A stretch of DNA of 64,000 bases from Azohydromonas lata NBRC 102462 (GTDB taxonomy: Bacteria > Pseudomonadota > Gammaproteobacteria > Burkholderiales > Burkholderiaceae_C): assembly GCF_001571085.1 (NCBI RefSeq), contig NZ_BCTC01000005.1, positions 1 through 64,000 of the forward strand, written 5' to 3'. The notes beneath the pieces were generated by a model. It saw only the letters and a list, made by a program, of their open reading frames with translations. It made no database searches and was not told the DNA's origin. The translations under genes were made by a program, and so were the position numbers. Positions 48,439-57,485 of the stretch are shown here, piece by piece (the stretch's first letter is position 1; each line of letters opens with the position of its first letter).

Positions 48439-49065
48439 ATGAAAATGAGCAAAATCAAGGGATGGGTTGCGGCGATCATATTGGGTTTGAGCTCGGCGGC
48501 ACAGGCGACAGTACTGTTGCAGGATGACTTCGACCATGAAACCGCCGGCGGCACCGTGGACAATTACAGAGGGTTTAGTAATTTCTCGGTCGTGCGCGGT
48601 TCAGTCGACCTCGTTCGATCCAGCCCACCCCTGAATTGCATGGGCGGCCAGGGCTTTTGCGTGGATATGGATGGAACAAGCCGTTACGGCGGCACACTGC
48701 AGTCCAACACACTGTTCACACTGCAAGCCGGCACTTACAACCTGAGTTTTTCTGCTTCGGGTAACCAGCGCACCCGAGGCTATGACACGCTCATCGCCAG
48801 TGTGGGTTCGGTGTTCAGCCAGTCCATTTCTTTGGCATTTAATGCGCCCCACAATATTTACGACTTCACGTTTTCGGTACTGGCGCCAACGACCGGCTAC
48901 TTGAGCTTCTCCAATACCGGCAACGACAATGAGGGCGTCATACTCGACAACATTCTTTTCTCTTTCAACAATAACAACAACAACACCGTGCCCGAGCCGG
49001 CCAGCCTTGCGCTGTTTGGTCTGGGTCTGGGCGGCATGCTCCTGAAACGCCGCCGCAAAGCCTAG
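48439..49065 (+). CDS. PEP-CTERM sorting-domain exported protein
   Basis: A 208-residue exported protein with a Sec signal peptide (about 1-23, ending AAQA). The beta-rich body (DDFDHETAGG, LFTLQAGTYNLSFSASGNQ, FSNTGNDNEGVILDNILFSF) resembles DUF642-type jelly-roll domains. An Asn-run linker (NNNNNN) leads to the sorting tag VPEPASLALFGLGLGG followed by KRRRK. The tag is processed by exosortase EpsH/XrtA-type systems linked to exopolysaccharide; no exosortase is in this window. ATG at 48439 or 48445. Confidence 0.88.
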   Translation: MKMSKIKGWVAAIILGLSSAAQATVLLQDDFDHETAGGTVDNYRGFSNFSVVRGSVDLVRSSPPLNCMGGQGFCVDMDGTSRYGGTLQSNTLFTLQAGTYNLSFSASGNQRTRGYDTLIASVGSVFSQSISLAFNAPHNIYDFTFSVLAPTTGYLSFSNTGNDNEGVILDNILFSFNNNNNNTVPEPASLALFGLGLGGMLLKRRRKA

Positions 49066-49118
49066 GTGATGGGCTCAGGTGTGCCGCGGGCGGCCTCACG
49101 ACCGCCCACGCTCTCACT

Positions 49119-49754
49119 TCAGCAGGCCATGCCCAATGCCTTCAGCTCGCCAGCCACCTGCTGAATGTCTCTGAACAGCACCGCATTCCACCCGAATTCC
49201 CGCGCCGCCTGGATATTGGCCGGGGAATCATCTATGAATATGGCGCTGCGCCCGGCCAGATTGAACCGCTCGTGCGCCAGCTCATAAAACTCGCGCTCGG
49301 GTTTCATGCGCCGCACGCGGGCCGAGAACAGGCCGCCGTGGAACAGGCCAAAAAAGCCGTGCGCCTTTTCGATATGCGCGGCATAACCCAGCGGCATGTT
49401 CGAAAAGAAATACTGTTTCAAACCCCGCTGCCGCAGCGCGTGCAGCAGTTCCACGCTGTCGGGCAGCGGCTGCAGCTCGTCCGGCACGGCCTGGATGACG
49501 GTGTGCACGTCGGCTTCCGTCAGGCCCGTGCGGTGGGCGATGCGCTGCGCCAGGGCAGCCTCTTCCACGTCGCCGCGGTCGTAGGCGCCCCAGTCGCCGC
49601 CTTCCACGAAGAAGCGGCGCGCCAGCGCCAGGGCGCTGGCTTCGTCGTGCGCGTGGCGCGGCAGCACGCGCTGCAGCAGCACGGCCGGACGCCAGCGCAG
49701 CAGCACCGCGCCCACGTCCCAGATCACCACGGGTTTCAGCTCCGCTGCACTCAT
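49119..49754 (-). CDS. HAD family sugar-phosphatase (YihX-like)
   Basis: A 211-residue HAD phosphatase. Motif I is WDVGAV with nucleophile Asp13. The position usually held by the second Asp is Gly, as also in YihX (FDLGNV), a glucose-1-phosphatase. Motif II Ser is in YFFSNMP, motif III Lys in RRMKPERE, motif IV in IFIDDSPAN. It overlaps pgi by 4 nt (ATGA), which supports a role on sugar phosphates. Confidence 0.85.
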   Translation of the reverse strand: MSAAELKPVVIWDVGAVLLRWRPAVLLQRVLPRHAHDEASALALARRFFVEGGDWGAYDRGDVEEAALAQRIAHRTGLTEADVHTVIQAVPDELQPLPDSVELLHALRQRGLKQYFFSNMPLGYAAHIEKAHGFFGLFHGGLFSARVRRMKPEREFYELAHERFNLAGRSAIFIDDSPANIQAAREFGWNAVLFRDIQQVAGELKALGMAC

Positions 49755-51367
49755 CCCCTCAATCTCCTCAGCAGTCCGGCGGTGGAAGCGTCCAGCCCCG
49801 TCACGTCCCCGGATTCAAATCGCGGCAGCAGCGCATTGCACAGTGCCTTGCCCAACTCCACGCCCCACTGGTCGTAGCTGTTGATGCCCCACACCACGCC
49901 GCTGGTAAACACACGGTGCTCGTACAACGCCACCAGCGCACCCAGGCTGCGCGGGGTCAGCCGCTCCAGCACCAGCGTCGTGCTGGGCCGGTTGCCGGGG
50001 AAACTGCGGTGGCGTGCCAACACGTCCCGGGCGATGTCCGGCGACGCGGTGGGCGCTTTTTCGCCCATCGCCTCGTCCGCCGTCTTGCCCAGCATCAACG
50101 CCTGCGATTGCGCCAGGCAGTTGGCCAGCAATTTCGTCTGCAAGTCGGCATGCGGGTGTGCGGGCTCGCGCACGGCGATGAACTCCACCGGGATCACGTC
50201 CGTACCCTGGTGCAGCATCTGGAAGAAGGCGTGCTGGCCGTTGGTGCCGGGCTCGCCCCACACCAGCGGGCTGGTGGCAAAGGGAAGCTCTTCACCGGCG
50301 TAGTCCACGCGCTTGCCGTTGGACTCCATCTCCAACTGCTGCAAATACGCCGGCAGCCGCGCCAGGCCCTGGTGGTAGGGCGCGACGCAGCGGCTGGTGA
50401 AGCCGTGGAAGTCGCGGTTCCAGACCTCCAGCAGGCCCATGAGCGCGGGCAGGTTCTCTTCCAGCGGCGCCTCGGCGAAGTGGCGGTCCATGGCATGGGC
50501 GCCGGCCAGCAGCTCGCGGAAGTTGTCCGCGCCAATGGCGATGGCGATGGGCAGGCCGATGGCGCTCCACAGCGAGTAGCGCCCGCCCACCCAGTCCCAG
50601 AAGCCGAAGGTCTTGTCGATGCCGAAGGCCGCCGCCGCGCCGACGTTGGTGGTCGTGGCGGCGAAGTGCCGGGCGATGTCGGTGCCGCCACCGGCCAGGA
50701 ACCACGCCCGCGCCACCGCGGCGTTGGCCATGGTCTCCTGCGTGGTGAACGTCTTGCTGGCCACGATGAACAGCGTCTTGGCCGGCTCCAGTTGCGCCAG
50801 CAGCGGGGCGATGTCGTGCCCGTCCACGTTGGAGACGAAGTGGCTGCGCAGCCCCGGCTGCGTGTAGGGCTGCAGCGCCTTCACCGCCATCAGCGGCCCA
50901 AGGTCGGAGCCGCCTATGCCGATGTTGACCACGTCGGTGAAGCCGGCGGCGCGCACCTCCTCGGCATAGGCCAGCATGCGCTCCAGCACCTCGTGCACGT
51001 CGTCGCTGAAGGGGCCCTGCCCTTTGGGCGCGCGCAGCGCGGTGTGCAGCACGGCGCGGCCCTCGGTGGTGTTGACCGGCTCGCCGGCCAGCAGGGCGTC
51101 GCGCCGCGCCTCCAGGCCCACCTCGCGCGCCAGCTCCAGCAGCAGGCGGCGCGTGGCCTCGTCCCAGCGCTGCTTGGACAGGTCGGCAAACACCTCCGGC
51201 GCCTGCACGCCGAAGCGCTCGAAGCGCTGGGGGTCGCTCTTGAAGATCTCGCGCAGGTCGAGATCACGGCCGTGCGCCTGCCAGTGGCCTTGCAAACCAC
51301 TCCAGGCCACGGTCTTGTCGCCGCGCACGAAGGCGGCGACGGCTGCTTGGGCCGCGTGGGACGTCAC
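49751..51367 (-). CDS. pgi: Glucose-6-phosphate isomerase
   Basis: Interconverts glucose 6-phosphate and fructose 6-phosphate. The 538-residue protein shows the family signatures [40 protein letters not shown] and the catalytic Glu segment [15 protein letters not shown]. The start is GTG at 51367 inside the tal stop (GTGA). It forms the unit tal-pgi-HAD. Confidence 0.95.
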   Translation of the reverse strand: MTSHAAQAAVAAFVRGDKTVAWSGLQGHWQAHGRDLDLREIFKSDPQRFERFGVQAPEVFADLSKQRWDEATRRLLLELAREVGLEARRDALLAGEPVNTTEGRAVLHTALRAPKGQGPFSDDVHEVLERMLAYAEEVRAAGFTDVVNIGIGGSDLGPLMAVKALQPYTQPGLRSHFVSNVDGHDIAPLLAQLEPAKTLFIVASKTFTTQETMANAAVARAWFLAGGGTDIARHFAATTTNVGAAAAFGIDKTFGFWDWVGGRYSLWSAIGLPIAIAIGADNFRELLAGAHAMDRHFAEAPLEENLPALMGLLEVWNRDFHGFTSRCVAPYHQGLARLPAYLQQLEMESNGKRVDYAGEELPFATSPLVWGEPGTNGQHAFFQMLHQGTDVIPVEFIAVREPAHPHADLQTKLLANCLAQSQALMLGKTADEAMGEKAPTASPDIARDVLARHRSFPGNRPSTTLVLERLTPRSLGALVALYEHRVFTSGVVWGINSYDQWGVELGKALCNALLPRFESGDVTGLDASTAGLLRRLRG

Positions 51368-52317
51368 TTGCACAGCTCCTCGATCATGCGGTCGAGCTTG
51401 GCCGCGTCGGCGGCAAAGGCGCGAATGCCTTCGGCCAGCTTGTCGCTGGCCATGGCGTCGTCGTTCAGGGCGTAGCGGAAGCACGGCTCGTTGAGCGTGC
51501 GGGCGTGGATGTCCATGCCCTTGGCCGCGGCCGGGTCCAGCCGGCGCGGCACGGGGCCTTCGCTGCCCTGCAGCGCGGCCAGCAGGTCGGGGCTGATGGT
51601 CAGCAGGTCGCAGCCGGCCAGCGCCAGGATCTGCCCGGCATTGCGGAAGCTCGCGCCCATCACTTCGGTCGGAATGTCGAAGTGCTTGTAGTAGTTGTAG
51701 ATGGCGGCGACGCTCTTGACGCCGGGGTCGTTCTCGCCGGCATTGGCGGCCTCGTCCCAGGCGGCGCCGGCCTGCTTCTTGTACCAGTCGTAGATGCGGC
51801 CGACGAAGGGCGAGATCAGCGTCACGCCGGCATCGCCGCAGGCCACGGCCTGGCAGAAGGAGAACAGCAGCGTGAGGTTGCAGTGGATGCCCTCGTGCTC
51901 CAGCGCCTTGGCCGCCTGGATGCCTTCCCAGGTGGCGGCGATCTTGATCAGCACGCGCTCGCGCGCAATGCCGGCGCGCTCGTACAGGGCGATCAGGTGG
52001 TGCGCGCGGGCAATGGTGGCGGCCGTGTCGAAGCTCAGCCGCGCATCCACCTCGGTGCTCACGCGGCCCGGGACGACCTTCAGGATTTCCAGGCCGAAGC
52101 GCACCAGCACCTCGTCCACCACGCGCTCCAGCGGCACGCGCGGGTGGGCCTTGACCACCTCGGTCAGCAGCGGCGCGTACTCCGCTTGCTGCACGGCCTT
52201 GAGGATGAGGGAGGGATTGGTCGTCGCGTCGCGCGGCGCGAACTGCGCCAGTTGCTTGAAGTTGCCGGTATCGGCCACGACGGTGGTGTGCTGCTTGAGC
52301 TGCTCGAGTTGATTCAC
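51364..52317 (-). CDS. tal: Transaldolase
   Basis: A pentose-phosphate enzyme that moves a dihydroxyacetone unit. The 317-residue protein has the Schiff-base Lys125 in [12 protein letters not shown], Asp16 in VVADTG, and the [20 protein letters not shown] segment, as in TalB. A GTG at 52317 aligns with the TalB start; an ATG at 52347 would add ten basic residues. Divergent from zwf, with a palindrome in the shared upstream region. Confidence 0.95.
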   Translation of the reverse strand: MNQLEQLKQHTTVVADTGNFKQLAQFAPRDATTNPSLILKAVQQAEYAPLLTEVVKAHPRVPLERVVDEVLVRFGLEILKVVPGRVSTEVDARLSFDTAATIARAHHLIALYERAGIARERVLIKIAATWEGIQAAKALEHEGIHCNLTLLFSFCQAVACGDAGVTLISPFVGRIYDWYKKQAGAAWDEAANAGENDPGVKSVAAIYNYYKHFDIPTEVMGASFRNAGQILALAGCDLLTISPDLLAALQGSEGPVPRRLDPAAAKGMDIHARTLNEPCFRYALNDDAMASDKLAEGIRAFAADAAKLDRMIEELCK

Positions 52318-52400
52318 GGCTTGGTCCTGCAGGCGGCGCCTGCGCATCGGTCTGACACGGTCTGCGGCGCGGCGTCCTCTTTGGCGAACGTGTGCGCTCG

Positions 52401-52429
52401 TTGACCCTCCTAAGAAACTCTAGCATCAT
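52401..52429 (+). promoter_or_regulatory. Candidate zwf promoter
   Basis: TTGACC (52401-52406) is a good -35; CATCAT (52424-52429) after 17 nt is a weak -10. Transcription would begin near 52436, inside the palindrome listed next, a layout suited to repression. Confidence 0.4.
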
Positions 52430-52434
52430 GAACC

Positions 52435-52451
52435 ATGTAACCCGGTTACAT
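52435..52451. promoter_or_regulatory. Candidate HexR operator between tal and zwf
   Basis: Arms ATGTAACC and GGTTACAT around one C are a perfect palindrome, matching the TGTA...TACA ends of known HexR sites. It lies 34 nt before the zwf ATG, in the shared region of tal and zwf. A hexR-like gene lies directly after zwf, which supports the assignment. Binding is inferred. Confidence 0.7.
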
Positions 52452-52485
52452 CCCAGGCTCGCTCCTCTCGGAAGGTTTTTTCACG

Positions 52486-53961
52486 ATGTCTTTTGATCTG
52501 GTGTTCTTTGGCGGTACTGGCGACCTCACCTGGCGCAAGCTGATGCCTGCGCTGTTCCAGGCGTTTCGCCACGGCAAGCTGCCCGCGGGCGGCCGCATCC
52601 TGGCCGTGGCGCGCGAGGAGCGCAGCGACGACAACTACCGCGACTTCATCCGCCAGCGCTTCGACGAGGTCGAGCCCGCCAAGCGGCCCAGCGACGAGGA
52701 GTTCGCCCGCTTCGCCCAACTGCTGCACTACCGGCAGATGGACTTGTCCAAGCCGGACCACTACGCGCGGCTGAAGCGCTGGCTGGACGAGCCCAAGGCC
52801 GAGGAAGGCCGCGCCACCCCGGCCGACACCGCGGTGCTGTACCTGGCCACCAGCCCGCACCTCTTCCCCGTGATCTGCGAGCAGCTCGGCGCCGTGGGCC
52901 TGAACCACGACCGCGTGCGCGTGGTGCTGGAAAAGCCGCTGGGCCACGACCTGCAAAGCGCGCGCGAGATCAACGCCGTGGTGCGCTCGGTGTTCAAGGA
53001 GGCGCAGGCCTTCCGCATCGACCACTACCTGGGCAAGCCCGCGGTGCAGAACCTGGCGGCGTTGCGCTTTGGCAACGCGCTCTTCGAGCCGCTGTGGCGT
53101 CGCGAAAGCATCGCCAACATCCAGATCACCATCGCCGAGTCCTTGGGCGTGGGCACGCGCGGCGACTTCTACGACCGCACCGGCGCGCTGCGCGACATGG
53201 TCCAGAACCATGCGCTGCAGTTGCTGACCATGATCGCCATGGAGCCGCCGCCCACCGCCGACGCCTACGCCATTCGCGACGAGAAGCTCAAGGTGCTGAA
53301 GTCGCTCAAGCCTTTCACCCCCGAGTCGGTGCAGCGCGACGTGGTGCGCGGCCAGTACCGCGCCGGCAGCGTCGGCGGGCAGTCGGTGCCCGGCTACCTG
53401 GACGAGGCCAAGGTGCCCGCGGGCAGCCGCTGCGAGACCTTCGTGGCCCTGCGCACCGAGGTGCAGAACTGGCGCTGGGCCGGCGTGCCCTTCTACCTGC
53501 GCACCGGCAAGCGGCTGGCCTCGCGCGAGGCGCACATCGTGGTGAACTTCCGCCCCGTGCCGCACCCCATCTTTGCCGGCATGAGCAACGCCAACAAGCT
53601 GGTGATCAAGCTGCAGCCGGAGGACGGGCTGGAGCTGCACCTGATGGCGGCCAAGGGCAGCGTGGGCAGCGGCAGCGAGGCGCTCTCCCCCGTGTCGCTG
53701 GACCTGGACTTCGACAAGGCATTCCCCAGCGAGCGCGTGGGCGCCTACGAACGCTTGCTGCTGGACGCCATCGCCGGGCGGCTGAACCTGTTCGTCCGCA
53801 GCGACGAGCAGGAGCAGGCCTGGGCCTGGGTGGAGCCCATACTTCAGGCCTGGAAACAGGACACCCAAGGCCCACGCCCCTACGTGGCGGGCAGCTGGGG
53901 TCCGCCGGCGGCCAGCGCCCTGGTGGCGCGCGACGGTTTCATGTGGGACGAAGAGCAGTAA
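52486..53961 (+). CDS. zwf: Glucose-6-phosphate 1-dehydrogenase
   Basis: Oxidises glucose 6-phosphate to 6-phosphogluconolactone with NADP or NAD. The 491-residue protein has the dinucleotide motif FGGTGDLTWRKLMPAL (8-23; the family usually has GASGDL) and the active-site motif RIDHYLGK (177-184). The VVLEKPLGHD segment is also present. No pgl, edd or eda gene follows; instead rpiR/hexR lies 42 nt downstream. Confidence 0.95.
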   Translation: MSFDLVFFGGTGDLTWRKLMPALFQAFRHGKLPAGGRILAVAREERSDDNYRDFIRQRFDEVEPAKRPSDEEFARFAQLLHYRQMDLSKPDHYARLKRWLDEPKAEEGRATPADTAVLYLATSPHLFPVICEQLGAVGLNHDRVRVVLEKPLGHDLQSAREINAVVRSVFKEAQAFRIDHYLGKPAVQNLAALRFGNALFEPLWRRESIANIQITIAESLGVGTRGDFYDRTGALRDMVQNHALQLLTMIAMEPPPTADAYAIRDEKLKVLKSLKPFTPESVQRDVVRGQYRAGSVGGQSVPGYLDEAKVPAGSRCETFVALRTEVQNWRWAGVPFYLRTGKRLASREAHIVVNFRPVPHPIFAGMSNANKLVIKLQPEDGLELHLMAAKGSVGSGSEALSPVSLDLDFDKAFPSERVGAYERLLLDAIAGRLNLFVRSDEQEQAWAWVEPILQAWKQDTQGPRPYVAGSWGPPAASALVARDGFMWDEEQ

Positions 53962-54003
53962 ACACAAGGCGGAGCGCCCACGCCGCCCTCTAGAGGGACA
54001 TCC

Positions 54004-54897
54004 ATGAGTAACGAAAGCCCGCTGCTGGAGCGCATTCGCGCAGCGCTGCCGGCGCTGTCGCCGGCGGAGCAGCGCGTGGGCGAGCTGCTGCTGGCCGATG
54101 CGCGCGCCTTTGCCGACCTGCCCGTGGCGCTGCTGGCCGAGCGTGCCAACGTCAGCAAGCCCACGGTGGTGCGCTTTTGCCGCAGCGTGGGCTACGGCGG
54201 CCTGGCGGACTTCAAGCGCCGCCTGGCCGGCGCGGCCAACGAGGGCGTGCCCTACGTGCACCGCGCGGTGGCCCCGGAGGACAGGCCCGCCGAGCTCATC
54301 GTCAAGGTGGTGGACAACGCCATTGGCGCGCTGCTGGCCTACCGCAACCAGGCCGCGCCGCAGGCTTTTGAGCGCGCCATGGACGCGCTGGAAGCCGCGC
54401 ACCGCGCGCACCGCCGCGTGGAGTTCTACGGCGTGGGCACCTCCGGCATCGTCGCGCAGGATGCACAGCAGAAGTTCTTCCGCTTGGGCGTGACGGCCGC
54501 GGCGGTGAGCGACGGCCACGTGCAGGTGATGAGCGCCACCATGCTGCAGCCCGGCGACTGCGCGGTGATCATCAGCAACTCCGGCCGCAGCCGCGACCTG
54601 CTGGACGTGGCCGACATCGCGCGCCGGCGCGGCGCCACGCTCATCCTCCTCACGGCCAGCGCCACGCCGCTGGCCCAATCGGGCAGCGGCAACGGCGCGC
54701 ACCAGATCCTGCTGGCCGTGGACCACCCCGAGGATGCCGACCGCTACAGCCCCATGGTGTCGCGCCTGCTGCACCTGCTGGCCATCGACGTGCTGGCCAC
54801 CGGGCTGGCGCTGCGCCTGGGCATAGAGACGCTGCAGCCCATGCTCCAGGAGATCAAGAAGAACCTGCGCGCGCGGCGCTACGTCAACACGCCCTGA
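54004..54897 (+). CDS. hexR: RpiR-family regulator, HexR-like
   Basis: A 297-residue regulator. An N-terminal helix-turn-helix covers about 1-80 (LAERANVSKPTVVRFCRSVGYGGLADFKRRL). The C-terminal SIS sugar-phosphate domain covers about 125-260 (VEFYGVGTSGIVAQDAQQKFFRLG, CAVIISNSGRSRDLLDVA). HexR proteins repress central sugar genes and respond to KDPG. Its place after zwf and the palindrome upstream of zwf suggest feedback control. The hexR name rests on this context; other RpiR paralogues are possible. Confidence 0.85.
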   Translation: MSNESPLLERIRAALPALSPAEQRVGELLLADARAFADLPVALLAERANVSKPTVVRFCRSVGYGGLADFKRRLAGAANEGVPYVHRAVAPEDRPAELIVKVVDNAIGALLAYRNQAAPQAFERAMDALEAAHRAHRRVEFYGVGTSGIVAQDAQQKFFRLGVTAAAVSDGHVQVMSATMLQPGDCAVIISNSGRSRDLLDVADIARRRGATLILLTASATPLAQSGSGNGAHQILLAVDHPEDADRYSPMVSRLLHLLAIDVLATGLALRLGIETLQPMLQEIKKNLRARRYVNTP

Positions 54898-55167
54898 GCA
54901 CGAGCGTCCGCAAAGAACAGGCGCCGGATCTTTCGCCTCACGCAGCGGCCTTTGCGCCAGGCAACAGGGTGAAACGGTCGGCAACGAATCGCGGCGGGCT
55001 CTCAACTGCCTCCGCCAAGCGACGATGAACAGGGAGACCGGGCCCTGATTTGCCCACCTCCTCCAGGCCCCGGCGACGTGCGTCTGCTCGGCCCCCTTGT
55101 GCGGCGCAGGCGCGTGTGAAGAACGCAGGCACAGCGGCGATGGGGCCGGGAGGGCCCCCTCGCCGGG

Positions 55168-56349
55168 ATGAAGCAGATGAACAGGCGCCAACTCGTCCAA
55201 TCCCTGGCTCTCGCGGGGCTGCTGCCCTCGCTGCCCTTGCCGGGGCGGACCGCCGGTACGGTACGCACGCTCTACCCGGGCATGTCGCTGAGCGCCCTGC
55301 TGGCGCAGTGCGTGGACGACGACGTCATCGAAGTCAAGCCCGGCCTCTATTCCGCGCAGGTGGGCGCCATCACGCAAAGGCGGCTGACCATTCGCGGCAT
55401 CGGCTCGCCGCGCCCGGTGTTCCGGGCCGACGGGGTCTCGGCGCTGGGCAAGGGCATCCTGGTGGTGCGCAACGCCGAGAACGTGCTGATCGAGAACCTG
55501 GAGTTCCGCGGTGCGCGCGTGGCCGACCTCAACGGCGCCGGCATACGCCACGAGCTGGGCAACCTCACGGTGAGGAACTGCGCCTTCTTCGACAACGAGA
55601 TGGGCATCCTCACCAACAACGACGCCAACTGCACGCTGGACGTGAGCAACAGCGAGTTCGGCTTCGCGGCCAACAGCCCGGCCGCGACCTCGCCCTACCC
55701 GCCACACCTGATCTACGTCGGCCGCATCAAGCAGTTCAGCCTGACGGGCTGCTACTTCCACGACGGCCGGGTGGGCCACCTGGTCAAGTCGCGGGCGCAG
55801 ACCAGCCTGATCTCCTACAACCTGCTGGTGGACGGCCCAAAGGGCACGTCCTCCTATGAGCTGGACTTGCCCGAGGGTGGGCTGGTCTGGGTGATTGGCA
55901 ACGTCATCAGCCAAGGTGCGCTGTCGCCGAACTCCAACATCGTGAGCTACGGCGAGGAGACGTCCACCCTCACTCAGCACGGCCTCTACATGGCCAACAA
56001 CACCATCATCAACAACCGCAGCGCCGGCACCTTCGTGCGCGTGAGCCCGGCGCGGCTGTCTGCCGGCCTGAGCATGCGCTTTACCAACAACCTGCTGGTG
56101 GGCGCGGGCAGCGTGGCCACGGGCACGACGCCGTGGACCACGGACAACCGCCTGACCACGCTGGGCTCGCTGGTGGCGCCGGCTTCGCTGAACTTCAAGC
56201 TGCTCTCCACCTCGCCGCTGCGCGGCACCGGCGTGGTGCCGGGCTGGGCCGGCGGCCGTTTGCTCAACCCCATGGCGCAGTTCAAGTTGCCCCTGGGCAC
56301 CACGCCCATCACGGCACCGGCCGCATGGTCGCCCGGCGCGTTCCAGTAA
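55168..56349 (+). CDS. Exported right-handed parallel beta-helix protein
   Basis: A 393-residue protein. A Tat-like or Sec signal lies at about 4-30 (NRRQLVQSLALAGLLPSLPLPG, split: paired Arg then a hydrophobic stretch). The body shows repeating Asn-rich coils of a pectate-lyase-like beta-helix (IENLEFRGA, VRNCAFFDNEMG, FSLTGCYFHDG, NVISQG, NNTIINNRSAG). No catalytic residues could be assigned, so a polysaccharide lyase/hydrolase or structural role are both possible. The ATG at 55177 is an alternative start. It stands alone. Confidence 0.75.
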   Translation: MKQMNRRQLVQSLALAGLLPSLPLPGRTAGTVRTLYPGMSLSALLAQCVDDDVIEVKPGLYSAQVGAITQRRLTIRGIGSPRPVFRADGVSALGKGILVVRNAENVLIENLEFRGARVADLNGAGIRHELGNLTVRNCAFFDNEMGILTNNDANCTLDVSNSEFGFAANSPAATSPYPPHLIYVGRIKQFSLTGCYFHDGRVGHLVKSRAQTSLISYNLLVDGPKGTSSYELDLPEGGLVWVIGNVISQGALSPNSNIVSYGEETSTLTQHGLYMANNTIINNRSAGTFVRVSPARLSAGLSMRFTNNLLVGAGSVATGTTPWTTDNRLTTLGSLVAPASLNFKLLSTSPLRGTGVVPGWAGGRLLNPMAQFKLPLGTTPITAPAAWSPGAFQ

Positions 56350-56390
56350 ACGCACGGGGGCGCGGCGGGCGGGCTGCCCGCAGGGCTTCG

Positions 56391-56435
56391 ACCAAAGAAA
56401 AACCCGCCGTTGCGCTCACGCGGAACCGGCGGGTT
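56391..56435 (-). terminator. Terminator at the end of the mla operon
   Basis: On the minus strand, CGGCGGGTT-type arms (56427-56435 with 56401-56409, 9 bp) with a 17-nt loop are followed by TTTTTC. It lies about 40 nt after mlaB and would stop mla transcription before the beta-helix gene, which runs the opposite way. Confidence 0.7.
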
Positions 56436-56477
56436 GCTTGTTTCAGGCGCGGGCCGCTGCGCCGTTGACCGTCGATC

Positions 56478-56777
56478 TCAGGCGGCGGCCTGCTCTTCCA
56501 GCCCCGGCAGCGCGCCGTCCACGCCGTAGAGCTGGGCCAGCTCGGCCAGCAGCTTGGGCGCACCCTTGATGCACAGGTCGCCGCCGGCAGCCTGCACGTT
56601 GCGGCGCAGTTGCAGCAGCACGGCCAGCGCGGCGGAGTCGTAGTCGCGCAGCGCGGTGGCGTCCACTTCCACCTGCGCCCCACCGCTGCCGGCCAGCGCC
56701 GGCTCCAGCCCCCGCAACGCCTGGGTTGCCGTGGCCATCGTCAAGGTATCGGGCAAAGCCAGCAGCGCCACGGTCAT
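56478..56777 (-). CDS. mlaB: STAS-domain protein MlaB
   Basis: A 99-residue STAS domain that regulates the MlaFE ABC complex. The core ALRDYDSAALAVLLQLRRNVQ matches the STAS phosphorylatable/anchor loop region. The start at 56777 overlaps the mlaC stop by one base (TGATG); longer upstream reading is antisense-like. It is the last gene of the mla operon. Confidence 0.85.
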   Translation of the reverse strand: MTVALLALPDTLTMATATQALRGLEPALAGSGGAQVEVDATALRDYDSAALAVLLQLRRNVQAAGGDLCIKGAPKLLAELAQLYGVDGALPGLEEQAAA

Positions 56778-57394
56778 CAGCCCTTGCCGCCGGTCTTGTT
56801 GCGCTCGGCCAGCTTGGCGATCAGGCCATCGATGCCGCCGGAGGCAATCTCCTGCGCGAAGCTGTTCTTGTACTGATCCACCAGCCACACGCCCAGGACG
56901 TTGACGTCATAGATGCGCCAGTCGTCGCCGGCCTTCTCCAGGCGGTAGTCCAGCTGCACCGGGTCGCTGCTGCCGCGCACTTCGGTGCGGACCACGGTTT
57001 CCGCATCGGTCGCATTGCCGCGCCAGGGCTTGAGCTGGATGGTGGTGGAGCTCTTCACCTGCGTGAGCGCGCCGGCGTAGGTGCGCACCAGCAGGGTCTT
57101 GAACTCGTCCTGCAGGCGCTTTTGCTGCTCCGGCGTGGCGGTGCGCCAGGCGCGGCCCACGGTGGCGGCGGTCATGCGCTGGAAGTTCACGTGCGGCAGC
57201 ACCTTGGCATCGACCAGATCGCGGATGCGCGCCACGTCGCCGCCCTGGATGGCCTTGTCGGACTTGATGGCGTTGAGCACGTCGTCCGAGAGCTGGCGGA
57301 CGAAGGCGTCAGGCGCCACGCCCTGCGCATGCAGCGAGCCGGCCAGCAGGAAGCTGCCCAGGAAAGCGAAGAGGGTCAGAAACTTTCTGATCAC
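56777..57394 (-). CDS. mlaC: Periplasmic phospholipid shuttle MlaC
   Basis: A 205-residue periplasmic carrier with a Sec signal peptide (MIRKFLTLFAFLGSFLLAGSLHA, given as about 1-23). It has the MlaC/Ttg2D pattern: VDAKVLPHVNFQRMTAATVGR and the final YDVNVLGVWLVDQYKNSF segment. It moves lipids between MlaA and MlaD. Confidence 0.94.
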   Translation of the reverse strand: MIRKFLTLFAFLGSFLLAGSLHAQGVAPDAFVRQLSDDVLNAIKSDKAIQGGDVARIRDLVDAKVLPHVNFQRMTAATVGRAWRTATPEQQKRLQDEFKTLLVRTYAGALTQVKSSTTIQLKPWRGNATDAETVVRTEVRGSSDPVQLDYRLEKAGDDWRIYDVNVLGVWLVDQYKNSFAQEIASGGIDGLIAKLAERNKTGGKG

Positions 57395-57485
57395 GGAGAG
57401 GTTTCCTTCAGAGGTTGCGGGGCACCGAAGCCGGCGTCCCGGTCACTTCAACGCGCGAGAGCGCCGAACGGTTCACTCGCTGCCT

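Noticed and set aside
52426-56355. A 1309-codon open frame on the minus strand opposite zwf-hexR-beta-helix
   Set aside because: It is the antisense of well-supported genes, has His/Arg/Gln-rich random composition, and such long frames are expected in high-GC DNA.
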